Shown here piece after piece: positions 1 to 5,894 of a stretch of DNA of 6,921 nucleotides. The stretch is taken from NCBI GenBank assembly GCA_900756725.1, contig CAAELJ010000126.1, forward strand, positions 1-6,921, written 5' to 3'. Each line of letters begins with the position of its first letter. The stretch's first letter is position 1. The translations under genes and the position numbers were made by a program. Origin of the DNA: an uncultured Collinsella sp. GTDB taxonomy: Bacteria; Actinomycetota; Coriobacteriia; Coriobacteriales; Coriobacteriaceae. The notes under the pieces are model-generated. The model ran no database searches. It had not been told where the DNA came from and was given only the letters and a program-made list of their open reading frames with translations.

Positions 1-66
1 AAAAGTCCTAGCGCCATCTTTCATTCAGATCTATATTGCTCGTAACGGCAGCGCCGAGGTAACGCA

Positions 67-191
67 GGCCCGAGGGCAACCTTCCTTTCCGGCGCACTCC
101 GCAGGACGAAAGAACCTCCGCCGCACGAAGTGCGCTGCGGAGGTTCTTGCATGTCCGAGGACGCGCCGGAAAGGAAGGTTGCCCTCGGGCC
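67..191. repeat. 125-bp nested inverted repeat downstream of ilvE
   Basis: Positions 67-95 and 163-191 are perfect 29-bp inverted copies, starting GGCCCGAGGGCAACC on the left arm. The same dyad axis, near position 129, also pairs 110-121 with 137-148 (12 bp perfect). The whole 125 bp is therefore an interrupted palindrome able to form one long cruciform or RNA hairpin. Its right edge lies 16 bp from the ilvE stop codon. The inner hairpin looks like a terminator. The function of the long outer arms is unknown: they could be a dispersed repeat, an RNA-stabilising element or two facing terminator modules. All base pairings were checked by eye; only the interpretation is inferred. Confidence 0.9.
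110..148 (-). terminator. Probable rho-independent terminator of ilvE
   Basis: On the minus strand, after the ilvE stop, AAGAACCTCCGC pairs with GCGGAGGTTCTT (137-148 with 110-121). The stem continues as CGCAC/GTGCG around a three-base loop (122-126 with 130-134), with a two-base bulge at 135-136. The A-rich start and U-rich end of the stem (GGTTCTTTC on minus) fit an intrinsic terminator, although the T tract is short. Near-symmetry means it could also act on plus-strand transcripts. Confidence 0.6.
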
Positions 192-207
192 GAACAGCTA
201 TGGCAGC

Positions 208-1260
208 TTACGCGACGGTGTAAACCCAGTCGTGCTTATCCTCGACAGCACCAGATTGGATGCCGGTCAGGGTCTCGCGGAGCTTCTTCATCACGGGGCC
301 AATCTCGGTGTAGCCAGCCGGGAAGGTCACGGTCTCATCGGCACCATAGACCTTGTTGTCGATCTCGCCCACCGGGGAAATGACGGCAGCGGTGCCGCAC
401 AGGCCGCACTCAACAAAGGTGCCGGACTTGACCTCAGCCCACTCGACGGGACGCTGGTCAACGGTCATGCCCAGGTCCTCGGCAACCTGAACAAGCGAAC
501 GACGGGTGATGGAGGGCAAGATGGAGTCGGTGTGCGACTGCGGAACGACGAGCGTGCCGTCCTCCTTCACGAACAGAACGTTCGCGCCACCGGTCTCCTC
601 GACATAGGTGCGGGACTCAGAGTCGAGATACAGGTTCTCGGCATAGCCCTCGCGATGGGCCTCCATCGTGGGCTTGAGGGACATGGCGTAGTTCAGGCCA
701 GCCTTGATGTTGCCGGTGCCGTGCGGTGCGGCGCGGTCGTACTCGGAAACGCGCAGCTTGACGGGCTTGAGGCCACCCTTAAAGTACGGACCGACCGGGG
801 TCACGAGAATGCGGAACGTGTACTCAGGAGCGGGAGCCACGCCGATCACGTCACCAGAGCCGATCATAAACGGACGCACGTACAGGGTTGCACCGGAGCC
901 GAAGGGCGGAACCCAGGCGGCGTTGGCAGAAACGACCTGCTTGACGGCCTCGACAAACTTGTCCTTGGGGAACGGGGGCATCTCGAGGCGCTGGGCAGAG
1001 TTATACATACGCTCAGCGTTCATGTCGGGACGGAAGCAGACGATGCTGCCGTCCTCGGCGGTGTAGGCCTTCAGGCCCTCAAAGACCTCCTGGCAGTAAT
1101 GGAAGATGCCGCCGCACTCGGAAACATGCAGGGTGTGGTCGGTGGTCAGGCCGCCCTCGTCCCACTTGCCATCCTTCCAATGAGCCTCGTAGCTGTAATC
1201 GGTTTTCATGTAGCCAAAGCCGAGGCTACCCCAATCGATATCCTTCTTCTCGACAGTCAT
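208..1260 (-). CDS. ilvE: Branched-chain amino acid aminotransferase
   Basis: A PLP-dependent class IV (fold type IV) aminotransferase of 350 aa. It should catalyse the last step of valine, leucine and isoleucine synthesis, or the first of their breakdown, by exchanging the amino group with glutamate/2-oxoglutarate in the cytoplasm. Visible family signatures are QEVFEGLKAY (57-66), LYVRPF (126-131), GTGNIKAGLNY (181-191) with predicted Schiff-base lysine K186, EETGGANVLF (221-230) and CGTAAVISPVGEI (288-300). The length is normal for the bacterial IlvE type. The ATG at 1260 is chosen because AAGGAG lies six bases upstream and the protein then starts MTVEKKDIDW. The longer reading to 1368 adds an Arg-rich stretch with no family resemblance. 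It appears monocistronic, transcribed away from the HTH gene and ending at the terminator at 110-148. The aminotransferase family is near certain; substrate preference is inferred. Confidence 0.95.
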   Translation of the reverse strand: MTVEKKDIDWGSLGFGYMKTDYSYEAHWKDGKWDEGGLTTDHTLHVSECGGIFHYCQEVFEGLKAYTAEDGSIVCFRPDMNAERMYNSAQRLEMPPFPKDKFVEAVKQVVSANAAWVPPFGSGATLYVRPFMIGSGDVIGVAPAPEYTFRILVTPVGPYFKGGLKPVKLRVSEYDRAAPHGTGNIKAGLNYAMSLKPTMEAHREGYAENLYLDSESRTYVEETGGANVLFVKEDGTLVVPQSHTDSILPSITRRSLVQVAEDLGMTVDQRPVEWAEVKSGTFVECGLCGTAAVISPVGEIDNKVYGADETVTFPAGYTEIGPVMKKLRETLTGIQSGAVEDKHDWVYTVA

Positions 1261-1413
1261 ATGTCGCTCCTTACATACACAGTTGCATACTCGCGAACCC
1301 GCACGCAAAGACCGAAGCCGACCGCGTCGCAACGTCGCACGCCCGGAGCGTAGAGCCGGACGGGACACGCGGGCAGCATCAAAGCCGATGGCGCGTCGAT
1401 TCGCATGCAGGTG

Positions 1414-1419
1414 ATTGTA
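1414..1419 (-). promoter_or_regulatory. Putative -10 box of ilvE
   Basis: The minus strand reads TACAAT here, five of six matches to TATAAT. The hexamer 17 bp upstream (TTTTAT) is a weak -35. A start about seven bases downstream would be at 1406-1407, giving an ilvE leader of about 145 nt. This is judged by motif only. Confidence 0.4.
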
Positions 1420-1559
1420 CTCCCCGCACGCGTCTGATAAAACGCTTTTCTTTAACTAAGTAAAGTATTTTCATTTGCTTCGGAATTCATCAGGGTAAAT
1501 AGGCATCCTCCAAGCCGCGGCGTCCACTCGCCCCATGCGCCCCGCGACCGCCCTATCGA

Positions 1560-1565
1560 TATACT
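1560..1565 (+). promoter_or_regulatory. Putative -10 box of the HTH regulator gene
   Basis: TATACT matches five of six positions of the -10 consensus; no convincing -35 is visible 17 bp upstream (GCGCCC). If it is used, transcription would begin near 1572. That is downstream of the first in-frame ATG at 1535 and supports the later TTG start at 1595. Confidence 0.35.
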
Positions 1566-1594
1566 CTAAAGTCGAGACGATGATTGGAGCCCCC

Positions 1595-2047
1595 TTGGCA
1601 ACTCAAAACAAACGCGAACACTTGACGGAAGACCTGCTCAAGCGGCTGTTGGCCAGTTCGAGCATCGACGCCTATCTTGACGAAGGCGAAACCGTCGACC
1701 AAACGCTTCCCTCGTACTTGCGCTGCCTCATCGACGAGCGCCGCATCAAGCGCTCGGACGTCGCGCGCAACTCGGGCCTTAACCCGACCGTTGTGTACGA
1801 CATCTTTGCCGGCAAAAGCCGCCCCGGCCGCGACCACGCCATCATGTTGGCACTCGGCATCGGCTGCACGCTTCGAGAGACGCAGCGCCTTCTGAGACTC
1901 GACAGCGTCGCCGAGCTTTGGTGCAAGGATCGCCGCGACGCCATCGTCATCTGGTGCATCGAACGCGGCATGAGTCGCGCTTGCACCGATGACGAGCTTT
2001 ACCGCTTGGGCGAAAAAACGCTTCTGGGAACCAACCCACTCAAGTAA
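1595..2047 (+). CDS. Small XRE-like helix-turn-helix regulator
   Basis: A 150-aa cytoplasmic protein with a lambda-repressor-like (XRE/Cro) helix-turn-helix at about residues 38-100. LPSYLRCLIDERRIKRSDVARNSGLNPTVVYDIFAGKSRPGRD gives helix 1, the turn and the recognition helix; IMLALGIGCTLRETQRLLRL completes the bundle. The tail with KDRRDAIVIWCIERG (111-125) resembles a recurrent family of small HTH proteins in Firmicutes and Actinobacteria, remembered rather than searched. The TTG at 1595 is preferred: GGAG ends five bases before it and the protein becomes MATQNKREHL. In-frame ATGs at 1535 and 1580 lack good ribosome sites. It precedes the kinase-like gene on the same strand with a 132-bp gap containing a palindromic operator, so the two are probably transcribed separately. 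It is a candidate regulator of the operators at 2096-2112 and 5779-5834, but no sequence evidence proves that link. Confidence 0.85.
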   Translation: MATQNKREHLTEDLLKRLLASSSIDAYLDEGETVDQTLPSYLRCLIDERRIKRSDVARNSGLNPTVVYDIFAGKSRPGRDHAIMLALGIGCTLRETQRLLRLDSVAELWCKDRRDAIVIWCIERGMSRACTDDELYRLGEKTLLGTNPLK

Positions 2048-2095
2048 ACGCCCACGTCTGTGCGAGCCCCGCAGCCCTATCCTCTCCATACGCGA

Positions 2096-2112
2096 TTCAG
2101 TTGCCAACTGAA
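2096..2112 (+). promoter_or_regulatory. Palindromic operator upstream of the kinase-like gene
   Basis: TTCAGTTG-C-CAACTGAA is a perfect 8+1+8 dyad. The same TTCAGTTG-N-CANCTGA pattern occurs twice between the divergent genes near 5800. Here it ends 21 bp before the -10-like TATCAT (2134-2139), so it covers or abuts the -35 position, where the sequence (AACAAA) is far from consensus. That placement suits a dimeric transcription factor acting as activator or repressor. The palindrome is certain; the operator role is inferred from recurrence and position. Confidence 0.75.
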
Positions 2113-2133
2113 CAAACAGAACAATCGTTGTCA

Positions 2134-2139
2134 TATCAT
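2134..2139 (+). promoter_or_regulatory. Putative -10 box of the kinase-like gene
   Basis: TATCAT matches five of six -10 positions and sits just downstream of the palindrome at 2096-2112. A start near 2146 would leave a leader of about 34 nt before the TTG at 2180, which has a strong GGGAGG ribosome site at 2169-2174. Confidence 0.5.
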
Positions 2140-2179
2140 TCTTGGGGCATTTGCCCAGCTACCATGAAGGGAGGACGGC

Positions 2180-3823
2180 TTGAACGACAACCAGCTCATG
2201 CACGCCATGAGCCTTGACGACACCTATCACGTCGAGCAGGTGCTCGCGCGCGGCGAAGACGGCATTACCGAACTCGTCACGATTGACGGAGCCGGTCCCT
2301 TCGTGCGAAAGAAGATTCGACAGGAGCTTGCCCGGCGCAATGTATGGTCGGCACTCACCGAATGCAGCTCGCCCCGCCTTCCCCGCGTCGAGGCGACCTA
2401 CGAACTACCCGAGCACTTTGTTGTCGTCTACGACTTTGTGCCGGGTCGGTCGCTTTCCAAAGTTATCGAAACCGATGGGCCGTTGACGCCGGAAGAGGCA
2501 ACATCGCTTGGCATCGAGCTTTGCGAGGCGGCCGAGGAGCTCCACAGACACGGTATCGTCCACCGTGACATTTCCCCCAACAATATCGTGGTTGCCGCGA
2601 ACGGCGCACACCTCATCGGCCTCGGTATTGCCCGCATGCGCGTCGAAGGGGCAAGCAAGGACACGACCTCCCTCGGAACTTGGGGGTTCGCTTCGCCCGA
2701 ACAATACGGCTTTGCCCAGACCGATGCGCGAAGTGATGTCTACTCCATCGGACGCGTTCTTGGCTTTGCGCTTACGGGCGTCCGTCCTGATGACGAGGCT
2801 TATGAGCAGATTCTTAAGGAGAATCTTGATAATGCACCCGCGACGCTTGTCCATGCCATCACGCGCGCCTGCTCGTTTGAGCCAAGCGCGCGATTCCAGT
2901 CTGCGACCGAGATGGCAGAAGTGCTCGCCGGCTCGTCTCGACCGGGAAACGATAGAGCATCTTCTGGCACAGATGGGCAAACCGACCATGCCAAAATGGC
3001 GGCGGGCGCGCACGCGCCCAGGCGCAACCCAGACAAAAGCAGAACGCGGACCTTTGGCGGCCTGTTGCTAAAACTGGCACTCGTCACCGCAATGCTTGCC
3101 GGGCTGATGGCAGTCGGTGCGATTGCCATCTCGACGTTCCACGCCGGCCGAGAAAACGACAACGGACCCACGGCCCCATCGCAATCCGGCCAGCCTGACG
3201 GCGTTTCGACATCCAAAAAAGCAAATTCGACAAGCGGTACCAGCCACTTGTCCGCCGAGCTCTCGATCGCGGAATCAGGTTGGTCGGTTGATGGGCACGG
3301 GTACGTCCACTTTGGCATCGGCCTTAAAAACTCCGACGGCCCTGCCGCTATCGCATTTCCCACCATTAAGGTCTACGGATACGACGCGGACGACAACCTG
3401 ATCTTTACGGATGAGAAAACCTACAGCGCTATCGAGCCCGGCCAGACCGTCTATTTTGGCGATCAGACGGGAAACGGCACCGCTCCCGCGCGCGTTGAGT
3501 TCGAAACCGTCACACCCAGCGGCGTTGCACTTGCCACTGCCACCGAAGCACCGGTGTACGAAATTTTCGATAGCACCGAGTCCGCTGGGGCAGACGGCAT
3601 GCAGTCATTCTTGGCAAAGCTCAAACTCCAAAGTGCTCCGAGCGATTTTGATAAGACGCAGGTCTTTCTATCGGCTATTTTGCGCGACAAACAAGGCAAG
3701 ATTATTGCCGGCTATAACAATTTTTGCGACTGCCCCGCCGTCGGTTCCACGACCCCCGTTTCGGTCGATGTCCACAATCCGCCCGCGCACGCAAGCTGCG
3801 ATATCTACGCCGCCCAATGGTAG
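2180..3823 (+). CDS. Membrane-anchored Ser/Thr kinase-like protein, possible pseudokinase
   Basis: A 547-aa protein with an N-terminal kinase fold (about 15-250), a low-complexity linker, one membrane helix (about 295-319) and an outside region (320-547). Kinase landmarks are a degenerate Gly loop (LARGEDGIT, 22-30), a possible VAIK lysine in VRKK (K44/K45), HRDISPNN (128-135, with D130 and N135), GTWGFASPEQ (166-175, the APE region) and SDVYSIGRVL (185-194). Two key positions deviate: the lysine two after HRD is serine, and the DFG triplet is G147-L148-G149, losing the magnesium-binding aspartate. The outside part seems to hold two Ig-like/FxLYD-like beta domains (about 358-450 and 456-547), with Cys at 516, 518 and 540. 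No PASTA repeats are present. The TTG start is supported by GGGAGG five bases upstream; the ATG at 2164 is out of frame. Membership of the kinase fold is very likely; loss of catalysis is inferred. It converges on the SPFH operon and shares its operator motif. Confidence 0.9.
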   Translation: MNDNQLMHAMSLDDTYHVEQVLARGEDGITELVTIDGAGPFVRKKIRQELARRNVWSALTECSSPRLPRVEATYELPEHFVVVYDFVPGRSLSKVIETDGPLTPEEATSLGIELCEAAEELHRHGIVHRDISPNNIVVAANGAHLIGLGIARMRVEGASKDTTSLGTWGFASPEQYGFAQTDARSDVYSIGRVLGFALTGVRPDDEAYEQILKENLDNAPATLVHAITRACSFEPSARFQSATEMAEVLAGSSRPGNDRASSGTDGQTDHAKMAAGAHAPRRNPDKSRTRTFGGLLLKLALVTAMLAGLMAVGAIAISTFHAGRENDNGPTAPSQSGQPDGVSTSKKANSTSGTSHLSAELSIAESGWSVDGHGYVHFGIGLKNSDGPAAIAFPTIKVYGYDADDNLIFTDEKTYSAIEPGQTVYFGDQTGNGTAPARVEFETVTPSGVALATATEAPVYEIFDSTESAGADGMQSFLAKLKLQSAPSDFDKTQVFLSAILRDKQGKIIAGYNNFCDCPAVGSTTPVSVDVHNPPAHASCDIYAAQW

Positions 3824-3859
3824 AACCGGAGGGCACCGCGAATAATTCCGCAGCACAAA

Positions 3860-3886
3860 GAAGGACCGGTATCGCACCGGCCCTTC
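3860..3886. terminator. Bidirectional terminator-like hairpin between convergent genes
   Basis: GAAGG-A-CCGGT pairs with ACCGG-C-CCTTC around a five-base loop (ATCGC), with one A/C mismatch. It sits in the 70-bp gap between the kinase-like stop and the SPFH stop, where a shared terminator is expected. The flanks have only short A runs (CACAAAG) and no strong T tract on either strand, so efficiency is uncertain. Confidence 0.6.
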
Positions 3887-3893
3887 CATGCTT

Positions 3894-5090
3894 CTACAAC
3901 CCTAGAATCTCACGCTTCTTGGCATCAAACTCCTCTTGCGTCAAAATCCCTGCGTCGAGAAGCTCTTTGAATTTCTTAACGGCCTCTATTTGATCCTCAA
4001 GCGTCCGTGCGGACTCGGCACCGTCCCCTGGCGCCCCTTTGGACTCCGTCGTATCCGGCACGCAATCTGCGCCCGCATCGCTTTCGACAGAAGCGTTGCG
4101 CGGGTTGAGCATTCCCGCCAGCCCCATGCCGAGCACCATGCCGCCCGCGGCGCCAAACCCGTTTTCGCGCACGCCTTCGGCAATCATCTGCTGAGCCGCC
4201 ACATCGGCCGCCTGCTTAGAAACCCCCTCGTAAGCACTAACATCAAGTTTCTTTTTCGCATAGCTCTTGATAAGTTCGCGCGAGTCATCGGAGAATTCGA
4301 TGTTATCGATGGCAACCTGAACGAGCTTGATGCCAAAGCGGTCTTGCCATGTCCCCGCGTTATCGCCCTCATCCAGGATCATGTGGCGAATTTCGTTGAC
4401 GTGTGAAGGCAACTGCGAAATCCGGACCTCAGACGACAGGGCATTCGTGGCCACAATGAGCGAAGACAGGAACTCTGCAACCAGCATGCTCCGCGCGTGC
4501 GGATCGTCAAACGAATAGTTATAGGTGTTCGCAGGAAGAAAATTCCTGATAAAGCGCTCGGCATCCACTACTTGCAGCGACAGCTGGCCATACGCGAAGA
4601 CCTCAAGATCCGCACCATAAAACAAGTCGTTATACGCGAGCGGCCCGCGCGTACCAAACTTAATACCGCGGATTTCACGCAGATTGACAAACGCCACACG
4701 CTTCTGCGACGGTGACATGCCCGCATAGCCAACACGACGGGCCGCCTGCCCCAAGACCATTTTGAGAACGCCCTGCTCCTCGCGGTCACGATCATCAAAA
4801 ACCGAAGCCTCGCCGTCGCGATACTCAAAACCGCCCGGCTCCGTTATGATCTGTTCGATGCCCGCCTGGCTAAAGATAAACGCCGCGGTGTTCTCGGGAA
4901 CAAAAATGAGCGACCCGTTGGACAGAACATCATTCGATCCGTAGTTTCCGCCGCGCCCGTTTTGCCCGACCTTGCGCACCCCCGGAGCAACCACGACATG
5001 CTCGTCAAAATGACCAGCCGTGACAATATCTTTCCATTGATCGGCGAGCACGCCACCGAGCGAGTCGATGGCAACATTCACAATACCCAC
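3894..5090 (-). CDS. YdjI-like SPFH-domain protein with C-terminal SHOCT motif
   Basis: A 398-aa protein of the SPFH/Band 7 group often labelled virion core protein-like (YdjI type). Such proteins oligomerise at membranes; Bacillus YdjI is encoded with PspA and linked to membrane-stress protection (family knowledge). Features: the family-like N-terminus LGGVLADQWKD, a beta-rich core starting NGSLIFVPENTAAFIFSQAG, then KFGTRGPLAYNDLFYG and YGQLSLQVVDAERF, an Ala/Gln helix near 285-305 (VSKQAADVAAQQMIAEG), a Gly/Ala/Met-rich segment (about 309-328), an acidic linker, and a SHOCT motif (about 364-398, FKELLDAGILTQEEFDAKKREIL). There is no N-terminal membrane helix. The GTG at 5090 is favoured because GAGG lies five bases before it and gives the family-like start MGIVNVAIDS; a GTG at 5096 would add two residues. 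It lies 12 bp behind the PH/Zn-ribbon gene, so the two are co-transcribed. Confidence 0.9.
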   Translation of the reverse strand: MGIVNVAIDSLGGVLADQWKDIVTAGHFDEHVVVAPGVRKVGQNGRGGNYGSNDVLSNGSLIFVPENTAAFIFSQAGIEQIITEPGGFEYRDGEASVFDDRDREEQGVLKMVLGQAARRVGYAGMSPSQKRVAFVNLREIRGIKFGTRGPLAYNDLFYGADLEVFAYGQLSLQVVDAERFIRNFLPANTYNYSFDDPHARSMLVAEFLSSLIVATNALSSEVRISQLPSHVNEIRHMILDEGDNAGTWQDRFGIKLVQVAIDNIEFSDDSRELIKSYAKKKLDVSAYEGVSKQAADVAAQQMIAEGVRENGFGAAGGMVLGMGLAGMLNPRNASVESDAGADCVPDTTESKGAPGDGAESARTLEDQIEAVKKFKELLDAGILTQEEFDAKKREILGL

Positions 5091-5102
5091 AGCCACCTCA
5101 CC

Positions 5103-5726
5103 CTACAGCACAAACTTGGTATCGCAGTACGAACAAACAACGCCTTGGCCTTTGCGCCCCGCGACGGGCGCATGGCATCCAGGACACTTTGCCGTCGCCT
5201 TTGCGGCCATCTTCTCGGCATGAGGCTTTTGCACCTTCAGAGAAGCACCCAAGGCACTGCCAATGGAGTCGCCAACTGCCCCGACAACGCCCACGGCACC
5301 GTCTACAAAATCTGCAATCTCTGCCGCTGTACCCGAGGGAAGCTCCGAAGTATCGATGGCATCGATGTTGCCCGCCGCCGCGCGGCGCACGCTTTCGGCC
5401 CAACGGTCGGCAAGGCGCTTGCCGCCTTCGGGAAAGCTCACCGTAACGGTCTCCTCCGAAAATGCGACTCGCAGCACCGGCGTACTATTCACACGCGCTG
5501 CGATAGCCTGGGGAACATCTGCCGAACACAGAATCGAATCGAGCGGGCAACGCTTGAGGTAGCGCCGGGTTTTAAACAGTCCCTCGGAGACCGTTGCGAC
5601 CAAGATTAGATTCATATTTGTAAGCACGATCTCATCGAGAGCCTCGCTACCAGAGCCAACGCCCAAGCGCACATTCGAGGTCTGCATGATGATGAGTTCG
5701 CCGGGTGCCAGATTGTACTCGTCCAC
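5103..5726 (-). CDS. PH-like domain protein with C-terminal zinc ribbon
   Basis: A 207-aa protein, first gene of the SPFH operon. Residues 1-118 (DEYNLAPGELIIMQTSNVRLG, then DEIVLTNMNLILV and ending near LADRWAESVRRA) look like a bacterial PH/GRAM-like beta domain closed by a helix. Residues 142-162 are a Gly/Ala-rich hydrophobic stretch (VDGAVGVVGAVGDSIGSALG) resembling a glycine zipper. The C-terminus is a zinc ribbon with C181/C184 and C198/C201 (CPGC...CSYC). The product is probably cytoplasmic and membrane-associated, and a partner of the SPFH protein. The start is uncertain. GTG at 5726 has GGGGGA seven bases upstream and gives the family-like MDEYNLAPGE. ATG at 5759 has no ribosome site, and TTG at 5795 would lie inside the regulatory inverted repeat. 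The zinc ribbon is clear, the PH-like call is by recognition, and the partnership is inferred from a 12-bp intergenic gap. Confidence 0.8.
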   Translation of the reverse strand: MDEYNLAPGELIIMQTSNVRLGVGSGSEALDEIVLTNMNLILVATVSEGLFKTRRYLKRCPLDSILCSADVPQAIAARVNSTPVLRVAFSEETVTVSFPEGGKRLADRWAESVRRAAAGNIDAIDTSELPSGTAAEIADFVDGAVGVVGAVGDSIGSALGASLKVQKPHAEKMAAKATAKCPGCHAPVAGRKGQGVVCSYCDTKFVL

Positions 5727-5757
5727 GCCGCCATCCCCCGTCCAACGTTTTCCTCCC

Positions 5758-5763
5758 ATCCTA
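5758..5763 (-). promoter_or_regulatory. Putative -10 box of the PH/Zn-ribbon-SPFH operon
   Basis: The minus strand reads TAGGAT, four of six -10 matches, 19 bp downstream of the operator copy at 5783-5800. The implied start near 5751 leaves about 25 nt before the preferred GTG at 5726. It is weak alone but consistent with the spacing seen at the other two promoters. Confidence 0.35.
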
Positions 5764-5778
5764 AACACCGGGCAAATA

Positions 5779-5834
5779 ATTTCATCAGCTGCCAACTGAA
5801 TTTCTCACCGGATTCAGTTGGCAGCTGATGAAAT
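5779..5834. promoter_or_regulatory. Perfect 23-bp inverted repeat, paired operators between divergent genes
   Basis: Positions 5779-5801 and 5812-5834 are perfect inverted copies separated by 10 bp. Each arm holds TTCAGTTGGCAGCTGATG (plus strand 5813-5830, minus strand 5800-5783), which matches the palindromic site upstream of the kinase-like gene at 14 of 18 positions. Each arm is itself a near-palindrome (CAGTTG-G-CAGCTG), so the region probably binds two dimers, one per divergent promoter. A terminator is unlikely because both flanking genes are transcribed away from it. The repeat is certain; the operator role is inferred. Confidence 0.85.
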
Positions 5835-5850
5835 CTGCGCAGTCCACAGC

Positions 5851-5856
5851 CACAAT
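5851..5856 (+). promoter_or_regulatory. Putative -10 box of the plus-strand membrane protein gene
   Basis: CACAAT (four of six -10 matches) begins 20 bp after the operator copy at 5813-5830, the same spacing as at the kinase-like gene. The implied start near 5863 gives a leader of about 32 nt. A rival hexamer, TATCAA at 5875-5880, lies too close to the ribosome site to be likely. Confidence 0.35.
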
Positions 5857-5894
5857 TCGAAACAGCGTCATCCATATCAAGGGAAGGAAATACT

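Larger units (their letters stand above)
1261..1594. other. Divergent intergenic region between ilvE and the HTH gene
   Basis: This stretch of about 330 bp holds the promoters of ilvE (minus) and the HTH gene (plus). Positions 1261-1435 are GC-rich and form the ilvE leader, which also contains a 49-codon minus-strand reading frame (see findings). Positions 1438-1500 are AT-rich (AAAACGCTTTTCTTTAACTA and onward), a likely promoter or protein-binding zone. I see no T-box, no riboswitch signature, no run of Leu/Ile/Val codons and no tRNA. The TTCAGTTG dyad found farther along is absent here. Confidence 0.6.

Noticed and set aside
2..220. Plus-strand frame open from the window edge through the palindrome
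   Set aside because: Openness follows from GC-rich palindromic sequence; the second half is the complement of the first, and no protein family is recognisable.
130..1353. A 407-codon open frame on the plus strand across ilvE
   Set aside because: It is exactly antisense to ilvE, which has full family motifs and a ribosome site. The plus-strand frame arises from GC-rich third positions and shows no recognisable domain.
1261..1413. T-box or amino-acid attenuator in the ilvE leader
   Set aside because: No T-box core (TGGNACCGCG type), no Leu/Ile/Val codon run and no clear terminator/antiterminator pair could be found by eye.
1553..2134. A 193-codon minus-strand frame over the HTH gene
   Set aside because: It is a shadow of the HTH coding region; its translation is Ala/Val/Arg-rich with no motif, and it would run across the operator upstream of the kinase-like gene.
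4962..5609. A 215-codon plus-strand frame across the SPFH/PH junction
   Set aside because: It is antisense to two well-supported genes and spans their intergenic boundary, with no ribosome site or family resemblance.
5779..5834. The 23-bp inverted repeat as a transcription terminator
   Set aside because: Both neighbouring genes point away from it, there is no T tract, and its arms match the promoter-proximal palindrome at 2096-2112.
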